Assembly: GCA_964453155.1 (NCBI GenBank)
Contig: CAYVQU010000148.1
Span: forward strand, 1 to 13,558
Reading direction: 5' to 3'
Source of the DNA: CAYVQU01 sp964453155
GTDB taxonomy: Bacteria; Chloroflexota; Anaerolineae; Anaerolineales; UBA11858
DNA length: 13,558 nucleotides
Shown one piece after another: positions 7,824 through 13,558 of the stretch. Position 1 is the stretch's first letter; every line of letters begins with the position of its first letter. The notes under the pieces are model-generated. The model was given only the letters and a program-made list of their open reading frames with translations, had not been told where the DNA came from and searched no databases. The position numbers and the translations under genes are program-made.

Positions 7824-9290
7824 TTAGGGACCGATGACGATCTGGCCGGCTTCTAGGCCTTCCAGAATTTCGACCCGATCTTCGGCTTCAATCCCGATTT
7901 TGACATCGACGCGGGCTTGGAACTCGCCATCCTGAACTACGACAAAATTGCGGCCCTCAAATGTGCGGATGGCCTGTGGCGGGAGCCAGAGAACATCTTC
8001 CTTGTGCTCCAAGATTACCGTGACCCGCATCAGGTCGCCTACTTCCAATCCAACCTCGAGGGGATCAACGTCCATTGCCACCCGGGTGGATTTATCTTCA
8101 TCTTCGGCGGAGGTGCTGGTGGAGCCCAAGTAGGGCAATTGGCGGATGACGCCGGTGTAGGCCTCACTCGGACGGTTGGCCAACACAACCGAAACAACCA
8201 TTCCCTCTTCCAGATCGATGGTGTCTTCACTGGTAAGGTCGGCACTGATTTCAAGGCTGGACATATCGGCAATCACGGCGTAAATCCGGTAGGCTTCCAC
8301 CGTCCGGCCGTCGGATAGGCCTAAAGAGAAAACCTCGCCTTCAAACGGTGCAGTCAATCGGGCATCGGCGATGGATTGTTCCAGATCGGAGATACCTAAC
8401 TGGGCTTCGTTCAAAGCAATTTGAGCCAGTTCGACATCGTTTTCTTTAAGAGATAATTCTTGATCATAGCCTAAACCCGATACGATCATTTCGAGTTTCG
8501 CTTGGGCGTCAGCTAATTGGGCTTGGGCAGTCTCCAGTTGGGAAAGTGCCAGGGCCTGTTCTTCGGGCCCGCTGGTGTTGGTCATGCCGTTATATGTGCG
8601 GACTGCGGCATCGTAGCTGCCTTGGGCTGCTGAGAGGGCACTTTGAGCCCGGGCGCGAGCTAAATTGTCTTCGGGTTTGTGGGCCTGATTTTCGAATGCT
8701 TCCTGGGCCCATTCGAGGGCTTCCCTAGCCAAAATAGTTTGGGCATAGGCCGCGTCGATATCGGCCTGGGAGGCGGATGATTGGGTCAGAGCATAGGCTC
8801 GTTCGGCATCGGTGACAGCTTTTTCGGCTTCAGCTAAAGCCTGTTTGGCGTAGGCCACCTGCAAATCGGGGGTGTTGGTTGAGAGCTTGAATAAATCCAG
8901 ATAGTGTTGGGCGTTTTCGGCATAGATTTCAGCCCGACGCAGGGAGAGTTGATCCGCCGCGTATTGACGCTCCAGGTTATCCAGATATTCCAGATCGGCT
9001 AGCACGGTTCCTTCGGTGACCGGGTCACCTTTTTCAACATAAACGTTGCGCACCCGGCCATCGGCGCGGAAAAATAACTCTTCTTCCACGACCGGCGAAA
9101 TCCGGCCAGTAAATTGGAGTTCGTTGCTGATCTCGCCGACCTGGACTTCATAGGTCGGCTTGGTTGGTACAATCGGGGTGGGGATGGGGGTTGGGGTCGG
9201 TAGTTCTTCTTGGGCAGCCGTATTACAGCTGCTGAGGATCATAGCCCCGATGATCAGGATAAAGGTGATGAGCGTTCGTCGGTTGTGCAT
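7824..9290 (-). CDS. Efflux adaptor lipoprotein (HlyD/MacA-type membrane-fusion protein)
   Basis: Extracytoplasmic adaptor of 488 residues. It opens with a lipoprotein signal peptide: MHNRR, a hydrophobic stretch, then the lipobox LSSC with Cys22 as the predicted lipidation site. A Pro/Thr-rich linker (about 30-46) follows. Next come a first half of a biotinyl-lipoyl barrel (GRISPVVEEELFFRADGRV, about 62-80), a long alanine- and glutamine-rich coiled-coil hairpin (about 105-310), the second lipoyl half (ARLTAPFEGEVFSLGLSDG, about 310-328), a beta-barrel domain and a MacA-like membrane-proximal end (LPPQAI ... GLEAGQIVIGP). The frame extends 17 codons upstream, but the ATG at 9290 has AGAGGA 8 bases before it and gives a clean signal peptide, whereas the longer form would run through a terminator hairpin. 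It is the first gene of the exporter set and overlaps functionally with the permease 9 bases downstream. Partner and cargo are inferred only from position. Confidence 0.92.
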   Translation of the reverse strand: MHNRRTLITFILIIGAMILSSCNTAAQEELPTPTPIPTPIVPTKPTYEVQVGEISNELQFTGRISPVVEEELFFRADGRVRNVYVEKGDPVTEGTVLADLEYLDNLERQYAADQLSLRRAEIYAENAQHYLDLFKLSTNTPDLQVAYAKQALAEAEKAVTDAERAYALTQSSASQADIDAAYAQTILAREALEWAQEAFENQAHKPEDNLARARAQSALSAAQGSYDAAVRTYNGMTNTSGPEEQALALSQLETAQAQLADAQAKLEMIVSGLGYDQELSLKENDVELAQIALNEAQLGISDLEQSIADARLTAPFEGEVFSLGLSDGRTVEAYRIYAVIADMSSLEISADLTSEDTIDLEEGMVVSVVLANRPSEAYTGVIRQLPYLGSTSTSAEDEDKSTRVAMDVDPLEVGLEVGDLMRVTVILEHKEDVLWLPPQAIRTFEGRNFVVVQDGEFQARVDVKIGIEAEDRVEILEGLEAGQIVIGP

Positions 9291-9298
9291 TGTGGTAT

Positions 9299-9304
9299 TC
9301 CTCT
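9299..9304 (-). promoter_or_regulatory. Shine-Dalgarno site of the efflux adaptor
   Basis: Minus-strand AGAGGA, 8 bases before the ATG at 9290. It lies just after the terminator T tract and decides the start of the lipoprotein. Confidence 0.75.
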
Positions 9305-9308
9305 TCAT

Positions 9309-9337
9309 AAAAAGAGCGTGGAGGGAAGTTTCCACGC
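9309..9337 (-). terminator. Probable intrinsic terminator after the phosphotriesterase-like gene
   Basis: Arms GCGTGGA and TCCACGC (9316-9322 and 9331-9337 on the plus strand) form a 7-base GC-rich stem with an 8-base loop. On the minus strand the stem is followed by TC and five T (9309-9313). It lies 31 bases after the hydrolase stop and ends 18 bases before the adaptor start codon, so it may be partial or act as an attenuator. Confidence 0.65.
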
Positions 9338-9368
9338 CCATGGTTTTACTGGAAAAGCATCCGGGTGG

Positions 9369-10310
9369 TTATTGCAAGGTAAAAGCCTCCGCCGGATTTT
9401 GAATTGTGATCGTGTCGATGATCTCTTGCGACACGCCGTTGGCTTGGAGCGCAGGGATGAATTGCTTGAATAGGGCCGTGAATCCTCGGATGCCGCCTTC
9501 TGGAGGCTGCCCATCGGGTTGGGATGGGTCGTACCAGCCGCCATCGTGGGAGAGCAAAATCCGATTTGTGAACCCTTTTTCTATCAAGTTTAAGGTATGG
9601 TGCAGCATATCGTCGTCGGAAGCCCAACCGGACCCGATGGCATCAATCGAAATATATACACCTTGTTCCACCGCCCAAATATGATAATCTTCATTGGTCT
9701 CCGATTGAGCGTGGGTCCAAATAAAGCGGTTCAAATCCAGGCCATATTCTGCCAAAAGGTTTATTTCTTGTTTGGCAAGTTCACCACCGATGGTGTGGCT
9801 GGCAACAATCGCCCCGGTGCGTTGGCTGGTCAATACTGCAGCTTTTAGATGTTTGGCTTCCAACTCGGTGATCCCCTCATCGCTGACGGACATTTTGATG
9901 AATCCAGCTCTAACGTCGGTGCCATCGATGCCCGTTGTGATATCCGTGGTCCACATGTCGACCAGATCAGCGATCGTCTTGGATTTGAGTTCTTCGGGAA
10001 CGAAGGCCTCGCGATACACGCCGGTTGGCGCGATAATTTTGAGTGGTGAGACTTCCCCAAGTTTTTTGAGAATTGCCGGGTTGCGGCCGACACCCATGGT
10101 GGAATATTCAATCAGGGATTCAGCTCCCAATTCAGCAGCTTCTTCCAAATAGGGGAGTAGGGTCTGGGCAACATGTTCTGGGTCTCCGCGGCCATAGTCG
10201 GGAACAGTTGGCCCTCTTAAGTCGGTGAATAGGTGTTCATGCGTAAGGGTAACCCCCCAATCCTCAGGAGCAATATTGCCAGTGATGGTCTGAATTTTTC
10301 CAATAGACAT
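9369..10310 (-). CDS. Phosphotriesterase-family metal-dependent hydrolase
   Basis: Soluble amidohydrolase-fold enzyme of the phosphotriesterase/PLL group, 313 residues with the start used here. Members hydrolyse phosphotriesters, lactones or related esters with a two-metal centre; the natural substrate here is unknown. The metal ligands are all present: the HxH pair His24 and His26 (LTHEHLF), the Lys139 expected to be carboxylated (GFIKMSV), His172 (VASHT), His200 (WTHAQ) and Asp256 (LSHDGGW). The long loop after the last ligand (YDPSQPDGQPPEGG) normally shapes the substrate pocket. The frame extends to a TTG at 10322, but TTGGAG precedes the ATG at 10310 by 6 bases, so that start is preferred. 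No signal peptide is seen. It lies upstream of and co-directional with the exporter, separated by a hairpin terminator, and is divergent from the HD-GYP gene. Confidence 0.9.
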   Translation of the reverse strand: MSIGKIQTITGNIAPEDWGVTLTHEHLFTDLRGPTVPDYGRGDPEHVAQTLLPYLEEAAELGAESLIEYSTMGVGRNPAILKKLGEVSPLKIIAPTGVYREAFVPEELKSKTIADLVDMWTTDITTGIDGTDVRAGFIKMSVSDEGITELEAKHLKAAVLTSQRTGAIVASHTIGGELAKQEINLLAEYGLDLNRFIWTHAQSETNEDYHIWAVEQGVYISIDAIGSGWASDDDMLHHTLNLIEKGFTNRILLSHDGGWYDPSQPDGQPPEGGIRGFTALFKQFIPALQANGVSQEIIDTITIQNPAEAFTLQ

Positions 10311-10554
10311 TTGAATCTCCAATGATAGCGCTTACATACTATTTCTAAAAAAAGAAACAACCGATAAAATAAGATGTACGTACAGGCCCCAATTATATAT
10401 TTCTTCTGACTTTATGGGAATAGTATCTTCATTACAGTCAGGTTTTCTCATCTCTTCGGATTGTAATGAAAATCCCCTCCCCGGCTCAATTTTGTGGTGT
10501 TAGAATACTTATGGAATAAATCCAAAATCTTTCCAGTGTTTGTGAATCGATTTT
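10311..10554. promoter_or_regulatory. Divergent intergenic control region with inverted repeats
   Basis: These 244 AT-rich bases separate the divergent hydrolase and HD-GYP genes and must hold both promoters. I see no convincing -35/-10 pair: candidates such as TAGAAT (10501-10506) on the plus strand or TTGTTT with TATGTA 16 bases apart on the minus strand are weak. Clear symmetric elements are the 10-base palindrome TGTACGTACA (10375-10384), a CTGACT/AGTCAG stem (10406-10411 with 10436-10441) and ATCTTCATTACA (10425-10436) inverted as TGTAATGAAAAT (10462-10473). TTGGAG (10317-10322) is the Shine-Dalgarno site of the hydrolase. The HD-GYP gene has no visible Shine-Dalgarno site. Confidence 0.5.
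10317..10322 (-). promoter_or_regulatory. Shine-Dalgarno site of the phosphotriesterase-like gene
   Basis: Minus-strand TTGGAG, 6 bases before the ATG at 10310. It overlaps the alternative TTG start at 10322 and therefore argues against that codon. Confidence 0.7.
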
Positions 10555-11538
10555 ATGCCACCAACAATACCAACCAATAAACGCACAATCCTCGTCGTAG
10601 AAGATAGTGCCCAGATTAGGGGGGTGATTTCTAAGGCCCTGCAGATGGAAAATTATGCCACCCTGCAAGCCGAAAACGGCTGGGAAGCCCTGCGGATATT
10701 ACGGGATATTACCCCAGATTTTATCCTCTCGGATATTAATATGCCCCGCATGGATGGGATTGAGTTTTATAAGAAAATTCGGAAAAATCCGGAATGGAAT
10801 GCGATTCCATTCGTGTTTTTGACCTCGAGTAGTTCGGAAGAAGAAATTCAGCACGGCCGGGAGTTAGGGGTTGAAGACTATTTGCTCAAACCGATTGACC
10901 CGGAAAACTTGGTTCGAATTATCAAAGCCCGCCTATATCGGTTAGCGGAAGTCGAAACTGCCCAGGTTGGCCAAGCGTATTTAGATACCGTTAAAGTTTT
11001 GGCGAATGCAATTGAAGGTCGAGACCGATACACGCGCGGCCATGTTGAGCGGGTGACAATGTATGGGTTGTGGCTGGCGAAGGCACTGAACTGGCCTCCC
11101 GAACATCTGCGGATGTTGGAGTTTGGGTCTCGGCTCCACGATGTAGGGAAGATTTTGATCCCTAGTAGCGTACTCAATAAAAATGGCAAACTCGATGATG
11201 CTGAATGGGAGTTAATGAAAAAGCACACCATCGCAGGTGCTAAAATGATTCAGGGTGTCAAACATTTAAAGGGAACTTTGCCCTATATTTTGTATCATCA
11301 TGAACGTTGGGATGGAACGGGGTATCCAAAAGGATTGAAAGGGAAAGAAATCCCCATTCAGGGGCGAGTTTTAGCTTTGGCCGACGTCTATGATGCCCTT
11401 ACGACGGTCCGACCCTATCACCCCGCCCGCAGCCACAGTGATGTGATGAAGTTCATCAAAATGGAAGCGGGTAAACATTTTGATCCCCGGTTAGCTGAGG
11501 CTTTTATCCAAGTGATTCAGCACAAGATGAGTGCTTAA
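10555..11538 (+). CDS. Response regulator with REC and HD-GYP domains (probable c-di-GMP phosphodiesterase)
   Basis: Cytoplasmic two-domain regulator of 327 residues. The receiver domain (about 10-127) has the acidic pair Glu16-Asp17, the phosphorylation site Asp60 (LSDINMP), Thr90 (FLTSSS) and Lys112 (LLKPID). The HD-GYP domain (about 140-325) has the metal-binding HD pair His195-Asp196 (LHDVGK), His224 (KKHT), the His248-His249 pair and the full signature HHERWDGTGYP (248-258), plus ALADVYDALT (274-283). All catalytic positions are present, so it is expected to break down cyclic di-GMP when its receiver is phosphorylated. No histidine kinase lies beside it, so the partner is elsewhere. The ATG at 10555 is the first possible start, since an in-frame stop lies at 10543-10545; no Shine-Dalgarno sequence is visible. 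It is divergent from the hydrolase and followed by the flavin oxidoreductase. Confidence 0.94.
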   Translation: MPPTIPTNKRTILVVEDSAQIRGVISKALQMENYATLQAENGWEALRILRDITPDFILSDINMPRMDGIEFYKKIRKNPEWNAIPFVFLTSSSSEEEIQHGRELGVEDYLLKPIDPENLVRIIKARLYRLAEVETAQVGQAYLDTVKVLANAIEGRDRYTRGHVERVTMYGLWLAKALNWPPEHLRMLEFGSRLHDVGKILIPSSVLNKNGKLDDAEWELMKKHTIAGAKMIQGVKHLKGTLPYILYHHERWDGTGYPKGLKGKEIPIQGRVLALADVYDALTTVRPYHPARSHSDVMKFIKMEAGKHFDPRLAEAFIQVIQHKMSA

Positions 11539-11669
11539 TGATTAACCTTTTGTAGGGCAAATTTGAAATATTAGGCGGGGGTAACGTACGACATTTCCAA
11601 CTAGTGACAAAAAAATTATCGATACCGGTTAAAATTGATATTTCAAATTCAAATTATTTTGGAGCAAAA
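11539..11669 (+). promoter_or_regulatory. Gap before the flavin oxidoreductase with a weak promoter-like pair
   Basis: These 131 bases between the HD-GYP stop and the likely oxidoreductase ATG contain no terminator hairpin. GTGACA (11604-11609) and TAAAAT (11630-11635) each match sigma-70 elements at five of six bases but are 20 bases apart, longer than normal. GGAG at 11661-11664 is the ribosome binding site of the next gene. Confidence 0.3.
11661..11664 (+). promoter_or_regulatory. Shine-Dalgarno site of the flavin oxidoreductase
   Basis: GGAG, 5 bases before the ATG at 11670. It decides the start against the in-frame GTG at 11604, whose extra 22 residues are not typical of the family. Confidence 0.75.
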
Positions 11670-12749
11670 ATGAACCTTCTATTTACCGCAGGAAAAATTG
11701 GGTCCCTGGAAATCCCGAACCGAATTGTGCGATCTGCAACCGCTGAAAAAATGGCGGACAATGATACTGGCGTGCCTCGCGCTCAATTGAAAGAAAACTG
11801 GGTCAACCTGGCCAAAGGTGGCACTGGTCTGATCATCACTGGACATATGTATGTTCACCCCTCCGGCAAATGCCACCCGGAGATGACCCCGATCTATGCC
11901 GATGAGCATATTGCTCCGTTGAAAGAGATTGTGGATGAAGTCCATAAACACGGGGCCAAGATCGCAGTCCAAATTAATCATGGTGGGATGCAGTGTGCCA
12001 AAGACGTAGTTGATGGCACCCTCGCCCCATCAGACATTGATGAAGAATTCCTTCAGCAGCCAGCTCGAGAGTTGACCGTTGACGAAATCCATGCACTCAT
12101 TGATGCTTACGCCCAAGCTGCCTGGCGAGTAAAGGAAGCTGGATTTGATGCTGTTCAGTTACATGGGGCTCATGGCTATCTCATCAATCAGTTCAATTCT
12201 CCATATGTCAACCAGCGGACCGATGAGTGGGGCGGTGACTTGGCAGGGCGGACGAAGTTCTTACGCTCAGTGGCCGGCGCGGTTCGCAATCAGGTTGGAC
12301 CCGATTACCCCGTTTTCATCAAATTAGGGCTGGAAGATGGCGTTGAGGATGGTCTGACGAAAGAAGAAGGCGCTCAAATCGTGGCCATGCTGACCGATAT
12401 GGGAATTGACGCACTCGAGATCAGCGGCGGTGTCCGCTCCAACAGCACCGCCAAAGGCATCAAAAACGAAGAAAAAGAAGCCTATTTCCGCTTTCTGGCC
12501 GAACTGGCCCGCCCCGCGACAGATTTACCCATCATCCTAGTCGGTGGGATGCGCTCTAAAGGCGTCATGGAAAAAGTCTTAGATGATGGCCTGGCCGATT
12601 TCGTCGCCATGTGCCGCCCCCTGATCAATGATCCCAATTTCCCCAACTTGATGCGAACCGGCGAACAAACCAAATCCGGCTGCATCTCCTCCAACAACTG
12701 TTGGGCCGATGGCTTGGGCGTTGGCATTGGTTGTAAGTGCCCGATTTAG
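11670..12749 (+). CDS. NADH:flavin oxidoreductase, Old Yellow Enzyme family
   Basis: FMN-dependent TIM-barrel oxidoreductase, 359 residues with the start used here. It begins in the standard way for the family (LFTAGKIGSLEIPNRIVRSAT). Visible landmarks are QINHGG (about 101-106), which contacts the flavin, the active-site block QLHGAHGYLINQF (about 163-175) with His165 and His168, the SPYVNQRTDEWGG stretch (about 177-189) with GRTKF, and the C-terminal phosphate-binding GGMRS (about 292-296) with CRPLINDP. It resembles the first domain of 2,4-dienoyl-CoA reductase but lacks the downstream flavodoxin and NADH domains. The C-terminus has GCISSNNCW and later GCKCP, a Cys-rich tail like the iron-sulfur segment of such enzymes but with a Ser where a second close Cys is usual. 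The substrate, probably an activated alkene or enoyl compound, is unknown. The ATG at 11670 has GGAG 5 bases upstream. Confidence 0.92.
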   Translation: MNLLFTAGKIGSLEIPNRIVRSATAEKMADNDTGVPRAQLKENWVNLAKGGTGLIITGHMYVHPSGKCHPEMTPIYADEHIAPLKEIVDEVHKHGAKIAVQINHGGMQCAKDVVDGTLAPSDIDEEFLQQPARELTVDEIHALIDAYAQAAWRVKEAGFDAVQLHGAHGYLINQFNSPYVNQRTDEWGGDLAGRTKFLRSVAGAVRNQVGPDYPVFIKLGLEDGVEDGLTKEEGAQIVAMLTDMGIDALEISGGVRSNSTAKGIKNEEKEAYFRFLAELARPATDLPIILVGGMRSKGVMEKVLDDGLADFVAMCRPLINDPNFPNLMRTGEQTKSGCISSNNCWADGLGVGIGCKCPI

Positions 12750-12768
12750 CACCGATTGCCAGAAAATA

Positions 12769-12810
12769 AAAACAGCCCGGAGCAAACTTATACTCCGGGC
12801 AGCTTTGTTG
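12769..12810. terminator. Bidirectional intrinsic terminator between convergent genes
   Basis: GCCCGGAG (12775-12782) and CTCCGGGC (12793-12800) form a perfect 8-base GC-rich stem around a 10-base loop. The minus-strand tail is TGTTTTTATTTT, a good terminator for the DUF4438 gene. The plus-strand tail AGCTTTGTTGTT is weaker but suits the oxidoreductase, whose stop is 25 bases upstream of the stem. Confidence 0.88.
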
Positions 12811-12820
12811 TTGGGGAGAT

Positions 12821-13558
12821 TTAGAGTGTGGTTCCAATTCCAAGTAGGTCGGCAATATTGGCTTTGGGATCAATTACGGGTTTTATCTTCCCAGTTTTAC
12901 AAGTCATTAGGGTTGTGACCCCGGGACCATGTCCGGCCAATAAACAATCACTGTGAACCACAATGCCGATCGAGATGGCACCCTGACGGTAAGTTCGACC
13001 ATACCGGTTATCATGATCTAGCAGGGCGACAAAATCACCGAAGCGAATTTTATCGAGCTGATACTCTTTCACCGTCTCAGGATCGCTGGTCATGATGTCG
13101 TAATCCCCTTTGGCGACATGGGCGGTTCCAATCCCTGACCCCATGCACGCTGCAGGAACCACAGTTGTAACCGGGACTTCTAATTTCCCCTCTCCCGTGG
13201 TTTTTATTTCCATTTTGTGCAGCAATTCGGGTGAGAGATTGAATAATTTAATCTCTGGATAATTGCTGAGTTTAAGACCTTGCCCGCGACTATGGATAAT
13301 AATTTTGTCATCATAGGTCATCTTTTCTTTGGCTTCCCGGGGGAAGTCTACGATAAGATGTTCCGAACCTCCGTGATGACCGATGACGGTGCCCGTGGCT
13401 CCCTGGGCTTCACCAGAAATTATCTTGGCAGTGTTACCAGCACAGGAGAAAAACTGGAGTCCCACATTGGGATGCTCAAAGGGTTTATGGGTATCCACGA
13501 TGCAACTACCGATAAATGCAGTTGTCAAGGGAGAAAAAAAGAATAGAGAAAAAGACAC
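12821..13558 (-). CDS. DUF4438 family protein, 5' end beyond the window
   Basis: The frame is open from its stop at 12821 to the right edge, giving about 245 residues. From about residue 12 onward it fits the DUF4438 family, an uncharacterised conserved group of roughly 290 residues. Recognisable segments are NVGLQFFSCAGN (31-42), the HHGGSEHLIVDFP stretch (61-73), RGQGLKLSNYPEIK (91-104), LEVPVTTVVPA (127-137), MGSGIG (139-144), GDYDIMT (151-157), RFGDFVAL (172-179) and HSDCLLAGHGPGVTTLM (202-218). The His/Gly-rich last motif may bind a ligand or metal, but no activity is established that I know of. The first 11 codons at the edge (SFSLFFFSP) look unlike the family and come from a T-rich stretch. 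Either the real start is inside, for example the TTG encoding the Leu before TTAF, or the 5' part is frameshifted. It is convergent with the flavin oxidoreductase and ends at a shared terminator. Confidence 0.8.
   Translation of the reverse strand: MSFSLFFFSPLTTAFIGSCIVDTHKPFEHPNVGLQFFSCAGNTAKIISGEAQGATGTVIGHHGGSEHLIVDFPREAKEKMTYDDKIIIHSRGQGLKLSNYPEIKLFNLSPELLHKMEIKTTGEGKLEVPVTTVVPAACMGSGIGTAHVAKGDYDIMTSDPETVKEYQLDKIRFGDFVALLDHDNRYGRTYRQGAISIGIVVHSDCLLAGHGPGVTTLMTCKTGKIKPVIDPKANIADLLGIGTTL

Noticed and set aside
1..13558. CRISPR array, tRNA or rRNA genes, insertion sequence or phage genes
   Set aside because: No regularly spaced direct repeats, cloverleaf-like segments, transposase or integrase motifs were seen on either strand.

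Overview
The window looks like a chromosomal segment of an uncultured bacterium, most likely of the Chloroflexota (Anaerolineae-like). This is an inference from gene style: an efflux adaptor made as a lipoprotein with a Pro/Thr-rich linker, a very large double-FtsX permease, an ABC ATPase carrying an AbrB-like tail, and a DUF4438 protein. No rRNA, tRNA, CRISPR array, transposase or phage gene is visible. Eight complete genes, one damaged gene and one gene cut by the right edge fill almost the whole window; the longest gene-free stretch is about 240 bases.

Left edge (1-593): the C-terminal part of a membrane protein that appears frameshifted. Next, on the minus strand, folC (594-1934), which makes dihydrofolate and folylpolyglutamates. 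A strong intrinsic terminator lies just upstream of folC and ends the transcript of the preceding aldo/keto reductase (2008-2871).

Centre (2950-9290, minus strand): an export locus. In transcription order it holds a lipoprotein membrane-fusion adaptor, a 962-residue permease with two FtsX domains, an ABC ATPase with a SpoVT/AbrB-like C-terminal domain, and a second, plain LolD/MacB-type ATPase. One permease containing both transmembrane halves, served by two different ATPases, suggests an asymmetric MacAB-like exporter or mechanotransmitter. Two gaps inside this operon hold palindromic CGCGGA/TCGCGA-type repeats. Upstream and co-directional is a phosphotriesterase-like metal hydrolase (9369-10310), separated by a second hairpin terminator.

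Right part: a 244-base divergent control region with several inverted repeats. Then, on the plus strand, a REC-HD-GYP response regulator (10555-11538, probable cyclic di-GMP phosphodiesterase) and an Old Yellow Enzyme-type flavin oxidoreductase (11670-12749). A convergent, bidirectional terminator (about 12775-12800) separates the latter from a DUF4438 gene on the minus strand that runs off the right edge.

Several open reading frames extend upstream of their likely starts. Here starts were moved to codons with Shine-Dalgarno sequences for the reductase, the second ATPase, the adaptor, the hydrolase and the flavin enzyme. The most notable items are the ATPase-AbrB fusion with its two-ATPase exporter, the repeats embedded in that operon, and terminators placed 14-18 bases before the next start codon.
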